Of a stretch of 10,468 bases of DNA, positions 5,356-10,468 are shown one piece after another. Both the position numbers and the translations under genes were made by a program. Within the stretch, counting starts at the first letter, position 1. Every line of letters begins with the position of its first letter. The notes below the pieces were generated by a model. The model searched no databases. It had not been told where the DNA came from and was given only the letters and a program-made list of their open reading frames with translations. The stretch comes from an uncultured Methanobrevibacter sp. (GTDB lineage: Archaea > Methanobacteriota > Methanobacteria > Methanobacteriales > Methanobacteriaceae), in assembly GCA_900317865.1 (NCBI GenBank), contig ONIK01000056.1, forward strand, positions 1-10,468, read 5' to 3'.

Positions 5356-6309
5356 TTAATTTTTTTCTGTTTTATGATTTTGGAAATATTTGATGATTGC
5401 CGGGTATATCAGCATAATAAAGAGTCCTAAAATAAACATTCCTGTGAATTTTTCTAGAGCCGTATTAGATCCAATAATTGGCAATATTACTTTTACAATA
5501 AAACCGATTCCAATGAATCCGCCTAAGAATCTGATGATTTTATTTTCAGTAGTTCCTTCAGCTGAAAATTTAATAAATCTTCTTTCTATTGGCCATGAAA
5601 TCAGTATTCCCGCAGCAAATCCCATTAAATAATAAGTACCTAAAGTCATTATTGCCGGATCAACAATTAATTTACCTGCTGAATCATAATCCATGGGATA
5701 ACCTTTTGCAAATGTAAAAACACTTACCAACATCATCAGTATTAACCCTATTGCAGATATAATAATATCAAGATTAGGATTTTCTTCAAGTTTATCGAAT
5801 ATTTTTGAAAATATTATCAATACAATAACTGTATAAATCAGAGCCCCGAAAACATCTAAAATTGAGTGTACACATAAATAATTTCTACTAAAAAGAATAA
5901 GTATCATACAAACTGCAAAAATAATATTTAATGTTTTAGAATATTTTCCTCTTAAAATCAGACCTCCAAATAAATTTACTGCATTTGATGTATGTCCGCT
6001 TGGAAAGGAATATCCTGTTGCAGTTGCTAAAGCTTCGGTTACGGGTTTTACTCGTGAATCAAGTATCCAGGGACGGTATATGCATAAGGTATTTTTGAGA
6101 AATGATGTTATAAAATTAGTTCCGCATAAAGAAATGAAAAGATATTCGCCCAGTTTTTTGTCAATACACCAATAAAACAACGCCATTAAAACTACAATAC
6201 TTACTGTTTCTCCATAAAAAGAGCAGGAAATAAAAAAGGAGTCAAAGATTCCTCCAATTGATTGTCTTAAAAATTGAATAAACAATAAAGGGTCTATAAA
6301 AATATTCAT
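5356..6309 (-). CDS. PAP2-family membrane phosphatase, proximal copy
   Basis: A 317-residue polytopic membrane protein of the PAP2 superfamily. The catalytic motifs are complete: K72-x6-R79-P80, P103-S-G-H106 (H106 stabilises the transition state), and S141-R142-x5-H148-x3-D152 (H148 is the expected nucleophile). After the catalytic core come several TM segments and the conserved YPMDYD and WPIERRF stretches shared with the downstream paralogue. ATG at 6309 is preceded by GTGAT with a 3-nt spacer. Its stop lies about 20 bp before the aligned start of the second copy, so the pair is probably one transcript made by tandem duplication. Likely roles are dephosphorylation of a polyprenyl or isoprenoid-glycerol lipid phosphate. 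No neighbour specifies the substrate. Confidence 0.9.
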   Translation of the reverse strand: MNIFIDPLLFIQFLRQSIGGIFDSFFISCSFYGETVSIVVLMALFYWCIDKKLGEYLFISLCGTNFITSFLKNTLCIYRPWILDSRVKPVTEALATATGYSFPSGHTSNAVNLFGGLILRGKYSKTLNIIFAVCMILILFSRNYLCVHSILDVFGALIYTVIVLIIFSKIFDKLEENPNLDIIISAIGLILMMLVSVFTFAKGYPMDYDSAGKLIVDPAIMTLGTYYLMGFAAGILISWPIERRFIKFSAEGTTENKIIRFLGGFIGIGFIVKVILPIIGSNTALEKFTGMFILGLFIMLIYPAIIKYFQNHKTEKN

Positions 6310-6431
6310 GTTATCACATATTTTATTATATTCTTAATCTTTTTTGTATTTTTTGAAATCGATTGTAAACTCTTTAATGTAGAGCAGTTAGTTATCTTTA
6401 ATAAATATGATTAATATAATTATCATTAGTT
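6310..6431. promoter_or_regulatory. Divergent promoter region of the PAP2 pair and the SAP gene
   Basis: A 122-bp AT-rich gap. On the plus strand CTTTAATAAAT (6396-6406) is a TATA-like box about 30 bp before the SAP-protein ATG. On the minus strand TATAATAAAA (6321-6330) and the A-rich stretch at 6339-6355 are possible boxes for the PAP2 pair, none decisive. An AATCGATT palindrome lies at 6357-6364. Exact starts cannot be fixed by eye. Confidence 0.35.
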
Positions 6432-7418
6432 ATGTCTGATAATAATATTTACCCTGAAAGGTATTCCCTTAAATACCAAAATGATGTTCCTGAGAATTAT
6501 AACATTTCGAAATTACAGTTTACTTTTGATTTCATTTATCTTATTTTAAAGCGTGATGCTTCTATTAATGAAGCTGTTGAAAATGTTTCCAAAGAATATG
6601 CATTATCTGAAGAGTATTTGATGAACTATCTGATTGAAAATAGATATATTCTAAATAAGGTCGATATGAATTCACTTTCAATGCAGCTTAAGAAGTACAA
6701 TACAAAAAGCTTAAAGAGAATTCTTAAAAAGCATGGCATAAAAACTTCAGGTAAAAGAGAACGGATAGAAAAGAGAATATTGGACAATAAACTGCTTGGA
6801 AATAATTATTATTTGTCTTCTAAATCGAAAATATTTTATAAAAATAAAAAAAGAAGGATTAAAATATTTAATGAATATTTATCCCAATATTATTATTTTG
6901 ATGAATACAATGAGTTTTATATGGATAATTTTAGAAAAAAAGAAGCCAATATTCCTATAGAATTTATTAATCTGCATATTGATAAATCTATTGAAGATAA
7001 AAATCATGAAAGATTCATTTCCAGCAATGAAATAATGGCCAGACATTTCCTTGAAAAAGAGAATTATAAAAAAATGCTCGGATATGTCTTGAAAAATTAT
7101 TGTATGGATTTAAATCCGATATGGAAAATTGATGAATTGAAACAACATTCGGGAATTAAAAAGAGCACTTATGATTATTTATTGTTATTGCAAAAAAAAT
7201 TAAGTAAAAATATTGTTATTAATGCTTATTATCCTATCTGGGATTCTTTTGACTTTGATAGGATAATTGTTTCAAAATATGATGGTTATAAATATTTGAA
7301 GGACATATTGAATTTTAAAGATTATAATAAGATTAACGAAGCGTTACAAAATCGTTTTTATTTAAATGATGATTTGAATATTAAGAGAATCACTCAAAAA
7401 ACATTATTTGATTTTTAG
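6432..7418 (+). CDS. SAP-domain protein of unknown function
   Basis: A 328-residue soluble protein, rich in Lys, Asn and Tyr, with no signal peptide or TM segment. Residues about 82-117 (LSMQLKKYNTKSLKRILK, then KTSGKRERIEKRIL) match the two-helix SAP fold, including the Lys-Arg-Ile turn. SAP domains usually bind DNA. Residues about 44-76 form helices with a helix-turn-helix feel (SINEAVENVSKEYALSEEYL). The rest (130-328) is helical and aromatic, with no family I recognise and no catalytic motif. The ATG at 6432 has no convincing ribosome binding site, and a TATA-like box ends about 25 bp upstream, so the message may be nearly leaderless. surE starts 11 bp after the stop, so the two genes are probably co-transcribed. 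A DNA- or RNA-associated role is inferred from SAP only. Confidence 0.75.
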   Translation: MSDNNIYPERYSLKYQNDVPENYNISKLQFTFDFIYLILKRDASINEAVENVSKEYALSEEYLMNYLIENRYILNKVDMNSLSMQLKKYNTKSLKRILKKHGIKTSGKRERIEKRILDNKLLGNNYYLSSKSKIFYKNKKRRIKIFNEYLSQYYYFDEYNEFYMDNFRKKEANIPIEFINLHIDKSIEDKNHERFISSNEIMARHFLEKENYKKMLGYVLKNYCMDLNPIWKIDELKQHSGIKKSTYDYLLLLQKKLSKNIVINAYYPIWDSFDFDRIIVSKYDGYKYLKDILNFKDYNKINEALQNRFYLNDDLNIKRITQKTLFDF

Positions 7419-7429
7419 GTTTTGATAGT

Positions 7430-8245
7430 ATGAATATTTTGATATCCAATGACGATGGAGTTTTTGCCCCAGGAATATTGGCTGCAAAAGAAGCCGTTGA
7501 AGATTTGGCAAATGTCTTTGTTGTAGCTCCCAATAAAAATAACAGCAGTGTGGGGCGCCGTATAACATTATTCAAACATTTGAAAATTGATTCTTTTGAA
7601 CTTGAAGATGGAAGTCCAGCTTATTCTGTTTCCGGAACTCCTGCAGACTGCGTAATTGTCGGTGCAAATTATGTAATGGATGAAAAACCTGATTTGGTAA
7701 TTACAGGAATTAATGCGGGCATTAACATAAGTTGTGATGTGACTTCATCAGGTACAGTCTGTGCTGCTTTTGAAGCCGTCAGTTTGGGTATTCCGGCAAT
7801 TGCTGTTTCTCTATTTATTGATCCGAAAACTGCATATAAACAGGATGAAAATGGGGAATGGTATATTGATTATGATTTTACTTTAGCAAAAAAGGTTTTG
7901 CATGATCTTGTTTTAAAGATAATCGATAGAGGATTTCCCGATGATGTTGATTTGTTTAATTTAAATGTTCCGTCAAATTATGATTCGGAAGATGTTAAAA
8001 TAACTCATTTATCAGACAGAATGTTAGATAAAAAGGTAATCGATAATACTGATGAAGAGCAAAAAGAAATATTTAACTATCCTTTGGATGAAAATCAGGA
8101 AAGTGATGATTTGATAATGATTACATCTGATCTTATAAATAAATATGAAGAAGGAAGTGACGGATATGCTCTTTTTGTAGATAAATGTCCAAGTTTAACT
8201 CCCCTTAAAGTTAACATGACTTTTAAAGAATTTAAAGATTGGTGA
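7430..8245 (+). CDS. surE: 5'/3'-nucleotidase (survival protein) SurE
   Basis: A 271-residue cytosolic metal-dependent phosphatase that removes phosphate from nucleoside 5'- and 3'-monophosphates and, in some homologues, from short polyphosphate. The four metal ligands line up by number with the Thermotoga enzyme: D8 and D9 in ISNDDG, S39 in NKNNSSVG, and N95 in TGINAG. GTPADCV (69-75), SGTVCAAFEA (107-116) and GIPAIAVSL (120-128) are typical of the family. The usual GHS/LT after S39 reads GRRIT here, a variation near the active site. The ATG at 7430 begins family similarity directly. The AGG of the preceding gene's stop region may be its weak ribosome binding site. It lies 11 bp behind the SAP-domain gene and ends 5 bp from the converging HEAT-repeat gene. 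Confidence 0.95.
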   Translation: MNILISNDDGVFAPGILAAKEAVEDLANVFVVAPNKNNSSVGRRITLFKHLKIDSFELEDGSPAYSVSGTPADCVIVGANYVMDEKPDLVITGINAGINISCDVTSSGTVCAAFEAVSLGIPAIAVSLFIDPKTAYKQDENGEWYIDYDFTLAKKVLHDLVLKIIDRGFPDDVDLFNLNVPSNYDSEDVKITHLSDRMLDKKVIDNTDEEQKEIFNYPLDENQESDDLIMITSDLINKYEEGSDGYALFVDKCPSLTPLKVNMTFKEFKDW

Positions 8246-8250
8246 AAATA

Positions 8251-8877
8251 TTATTTTTCACTTTTTTTCAAGGCTTTTTTTGTTATTCGAACTGCACCTG
8301 CACTATGGATGCGGACAGTTGGGTTTTCATCATTTTCTGCTATCCATTCCAGTTTTTCTAAATACGGCTTTACATATTCAGGTTTTTGTTTTCCAATCAC
8401 CCTAAACATTTCAGGTGCCTCTATTCTGACTTTTTGGCTGGAATCTGAAATCATTTCATGAAATATTTCAAGTTTTTCACAAAATAGCTCCGGAGCATTA
8501 GTTGCTATATTTTCACAGGCCCAAATGAATGCATGTCTGACGTTTTCAGATTCATCATATCTCATTTTCATTAGTTTATCCAAATAAGGAATAATGAGAT
8601 TTTCGTCTGCCCTGCCTATTCTTCCAATTGCATTCACTGACCTTTCTCGCAATTTTGGATTATCATCATCCAAATAGCTGACGATATCTTCAACATGACA
8701 TTCCATTTCCATTGGATATTTTAATCCCATTTCTCCAAGAAGCCATAATGCTTTTGCTTTAACTGCAATGGAGTAATTTTCATTCAATTTTTCTGCAACG
8801 TTGTCAATATTTGTTTTCCATTCTTCCTTATTTCGGGTCAGGTCTTTCAATTTGTTTAAAACAGCTTTTTCATTCAT
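8251..8877 (-). CDS. HEAT-repeat protein (PBS lyase-like HEAT)
   Basis: A 208-residue soluble alpha-helical protein, almost entirely HEAT units of 31-40 residues starting near residue 34: about 34-66, 67-106, 107-145, 146-184 and a short last one at 185-203. Typical turn elements are visible: DDDNPKLRERSVNAIGRIG, SENVRHAFIWACENIA, SSQKVRIEAPEMFRVIG and NPTVRIHSAGAVR. Such proteins are scaffolds that bind a partner. No catalytic residues are seen and the partner is unknown. The ATG at 8877 is supported by AAAGGAC 8 nt upstream. It has its own promoter region and converges on surE with only 5 bp between stops, so the transcripts probably overlap at their 3' ends. Confidence 0.87.
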   Translation of the reverse strand: MNEKAVLNKLKDLTRNKEEWKTNIDNVAEKLNENYSIAVKAKALWLLGEMGLKYPMEMECHVEDIVSYLDDDNPKLRERSVNAIGRIGRADENLIIPYLDKLMKMRYDESENVRHAFIWACENIATNAPELFCEKLEIFHEMISDSSQKVRIEAPEMFRVIGKQKPEYVKPYLEKLEWIAENDENPTVRIHSAGAVRITKKALKKSEK

Positions 8878-8910
8878 ATTATTTGTCCTTTAATAATTTT
8901 TCATTGCAAT

Positions 8911-8932
8911 CAATATATTTATCTTATATTAA
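8911..8932 (-). promoter_or_regulatory. TATA-like promoter elements of the HEAT-repeat gene
   Basis: On the minus strand TTAATATAAGATAAATATAT holds two overlapping TATA-like boxes, 34-55 bp before the ATG. The farther box would give a leader of about 20-25 nt that includes the AAAGGAC site. The nearer one would start transcription almost on top of that site, so the farther is preferred. Confidence 0.35.
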
Positions 8933-9160
8933 TTTTTAATTAAATACTTCCTGATTAGTTAAAAATTGTTTGAAATATTGGTCATTCCTCTGATTCCTGA
9001 TTTTTAATATTTCAGAAAAATATTTGTTCAGACATAATCTTAATTATTGATTAAAATCATATATATTATTAAAAATATTATAAAATGGGATATTATGAGA
9101 AATATTGTTTTTGTTGAAGTTAGATTAACTGGAATAAATTTTATTATTTATCCTTAATTT

Positions 9161-10342
9161 TTAATTTTTTCTTTTTTTTTTAACTAAAATCCATGAATAT
9201 GTAAGTCCGCCAGATACGATAACTGCAATAAGAGTAGGGCCTAAAAATATTGAATCAAAGCCTGATGTTATCTGATAAACGACAAAACCGACAAACCATG
9301 AGAATATGTTCCAGTACCAGTCTTTTGTTTTATTTTCTCCTTTTCCGAAATAGAATGAAACTACAAGTACAGAAGCCATTGGAGCAAAAACGGAACTTAT
9401 AAGATAAAGAAATGAAATGTAATGATCCATAATTCCGGAAATTGCTAAAATTGCACTTAATATACTGACTATGACTCCGACAATTTTAGGATCAAGTCTG
9501 TTGAATATTGCCTTTGCGGATTCTCCGGCGGAATTTGTAGCAAGGAAATTTGTTGTGACTGTTGAAAGGACAAGAATGAAGACTCCCTGTACACCAAGTC
9601 CTGAAATGAGAATTGCTTGTGAAATGTCGACAGTTCCGATGCATACAACTTCAATACCTATGAAGTACATCCAAAGGCTTGCAACAGTGTAAGCCAGTGC
9701 TGATAAGGCTGTCGCTTTTTTAGGACTTTTCACATCTTTTGTATAATCACCAATAACAGGCAGCCATGAAATAGGCATTGCAATTGAGATTTCAAAGATG
9801 TTCCAGAATGTCAAAGTTGCTGAATTTTTGATAGGCATTAAATGATATCCTCCTATTCCCAATAATTTGAAGGACAATACTATAAGTAGTACTGTTAAAA
9901 TTATCATAATTATACTTGTTATTTTTGAAGTACGCTGAAGGCCTATAAAAACCCATATTGCTACAAGAATAGCAAGGATTATTGATGTAAGAGCAAAGGA
10001 TATTGGTATATTTAAACCCATTAGAGCCAATGTGCCCTGTGCATTCAATACTGCCACCCATGCAATGAGCTGCATTACATTCAGTGCGGCAAAAAATCTG
10101 GAACCTAAATTACCAAAAGTTGATTTTATCGATTCCATTGCATTGACTCTAAGGCGTGCCCCTATAAGACCAACGAAATAAAGCAATATTCCTCCTATTA
10201 CATGTCCGAGTATCAATGGGACCCATATTGAGTTGACTGGTGCTGCAGAGCCGATTTGTATACCTGCCTGAATTTCAGAAACTGAAATTGCAACACCGAA
10301 CCATATAATCATGTTGGTAAAAAGTCCTGTACGCTTCTCCAT
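9161..10342 (-). CDS. cytX: CytX-like permease, putative hydroxymethylpyrimidine/cytosine transporter (NCS1 family)
   Basis: A 393-residue membrane protein, about 12 TM segments, of the nucleobase:cation symporter-1 family. It matches the CytX branch better than CodB: WFGVAISVSEIQAG at 14-27, LGHVIGGILLYFVGLIGA at 45-62, AMESIKSTFG at 68-77, NVMQLIAWVAV at 88-98, and SWLPVIGDYT at 192-201, the TM6 signature. In bacteria CytX genes are tied to thiamin riboswitches, so uptake of HMP, the thiamin pyrimidine precursor, is the likeliest role; cytosine or another pyrimidine is possible. Length is close to family norm, ending in KKKRKN. ATG at 10342 is well supported by GAGGAC with a 5-nt spacer. 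The gene stands alone; its promoter shares the TTGTACTA box with the pyridoxamine-kinase-like gene. The symbol rests on family resemblance. Confidence 0.85.
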   Translation of the reverse strand: MEKRTGLFTNMIIWFGVAISVSEIQAGIQIGSAAPVNSIWVPLILGHVIGGILLYFVGLIGARLRVNAMESIKSTFGNLGSRFFAALNVMQLIAWVAVLNAQGTLALMGLNIPISFALTSIILAILVAIWVFIGLQRTSKITSIIMIILTVLLIVLSFKLLGIGGYHLMPIKNSATLTFWNIFEISIAMPISWLPVIGDYTKDVKSPKKATALSALAYTVASLWMYFIGIEVVCIGTVDISQAILISGLGVQGVFILVLSTVTTNFLATNSAGESAKAIFNRLDPKIVGVIVSILSAILAISGIMDHYISFLYLISSVFAPMASVLVVSFYFGKGENKTKDWYWNIFSWFVGFVVYQITSGFDSIFLGPTLIAVIVSGGLTYSWILVKKKRKN

Positions 10343-10399
10343 AATTTGTCCTCAAAAATGAAATAATTTTTAAAATAATATATCTATTAATAGTTTTTT

Positions 10400-10412
10400 T
10401 AAATATATAAAG
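10400..10412 (-). promoter_or_regulatory. TATA box of the CytX-like permease gene
   Basis: On the minus strand TCTTTATATATTT, a near-ideal archaeal TATA box. Initiation about 25 bp downstream would fall near 10375-10382 and give a leader of 33-40 nt with GAGGAC just before the ATG. That leader is too short for a TPP riboswitch. Confidence 0.6.
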
Positions 10413-10417
10413 ATTTT

Positions 10418-10434
10418 TAGTACAAAACTGTACA
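10418..10434 (-). promoter_or_regulatory. Operator candidate GTACA-AAAC-TGTAC / TTGTACTA at the permease promoter
   Basis: The plus strand holds the inverted repeat GTACAAAACTGTAC (10420-10433). On the minus strand the promoter-proximal half reads TTTTGTACTA, 6 bp upstream of the TATA box. TTGTACTA is identical to the box upstream of the kinase TATA element at 3389-3396. Confidence 0.5.
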
Positions 10435-10468
10435 TTTAATTAATTTTAATTAAACTTCTTTTAAAAAA

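Noticed and set aside
5054..5632. Plus-strand frames (5054-5302 and 5390-5632) opposite the PAP2 genes
   Set aside because: Both lie opposite conserved parts of the phosphatases. Their translations resemble antisense products, and the two frames arise at equivalent places because the genes are paralogues.
6357..6364. AATCGATT palindrome in the PAP2/SAP divergent region as an operator
   Set aside because: Eight AT-rich base pairs of symmetry is expected by chance at this scale, and it is not repeated nearby or placed tightly against either predicted promoter.
9095..9157. 20-codon ORF (MRNIVFVEVRLTG...) on the plus strand before the end of the permease gene
   Set aside because: A GGGATATT stretch precedes the ATG, but the product is only 20 residues, with no similarity seen and no conserved context. 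It is too weak to call a gene.
10343..10412. TPP riboswitch upstream of the CytX-like permease
   Set aside because: Only about 57 bp separate the TATA box from the ATG, and the aptamer's conserved CUGAGA and related elements are not seen there.
1..10468. CRISPR array, insertion sequence, integrase, toxin-antitoxin or defence island
   Set aside because: No regularly spaced repeats, transposase or nuclease motifs or terminal inverted repeats were found. The repeats around 1141-1543 are the only possible trace of mobility and are too short to call an element.

Overview
The window looks like chromosomal DNA of a methanogenic archaeon of the Methanobacteriaceae, most likely a Methanobrevibacter species. 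This is inferred from four things: very AT-rich DNA, a C-terminal fragment of a DUF11-repeat adhesin-like surface protein of the kind abundant in these host-associated methanogens, archaeal BRE/TATA-like elements upstream of genes, and GGTGAT/GGAG-type ribosome binding sites. No rRNA, tRNA, CRISPR array or insertion sequence was found. The species cannot be fixed from this stretch.

Layout. (1) 3-992 (+): C-terminal part of an adhesin-like protein, with two complete 120-residue DUF11 units and a membrane anchor, followed by a strong hairpin/U-tract terminator. (2) 1187-1444 (-): a small secreted protein of unknown function. (3) 1627-3114 (+): a sodium-dependent transporter of the NSS/SNF family, divergent from gene 2; a perfect 16-bp palindrome lies between their promoters, and an imperfect repeat brackets gene 2. 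(4) 3468-4313 (+): a pyridoxamine/pyridoxal kinase-like enzyme behind a 353-bp gap. (5) 6309-4390 (-): two tandem paralogous PAP2-family membrane phosphatases; the second has ATA where its twin has ATG. (6) 6432-8245 (+): a SAP-domain protein of unknown function followed 11 bp later by the nucleotidase SurE. (7) 8877-8251 (-): a HEAT-repeat protein, converging on surE with 5 bp between the stops. (8) 10342-9161 (-): a CytX-like permease, family associated with hydroxymethylpyrimidine (HMP).

How the parts connect. Most units are housekeeping or accessory genes without an obvious common pathway. The exception is regulatory. The kinase (gene 4) and the CytX-like permease (gene 8) are about 6 kb apart and on opposite strands, yet both have the octamer TTGTACTA 6-8 bp upstream of a TATA-like element, and each has a second GTAC-containing site further upstream. 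The four GTAC tetramers in these two promoters are the only ones I find between genes in the window. This suggests a shared regulator of a vitamin-salvage regulon (B1 or B6) and bears on the real substrate of the kinase. I see no evidence of a defence or mobile system. The most unusual items are this shared promoter box, the ATG-to-ATA start in the PAP2 pair, and the palindrome and repeats around the small secreted protein.
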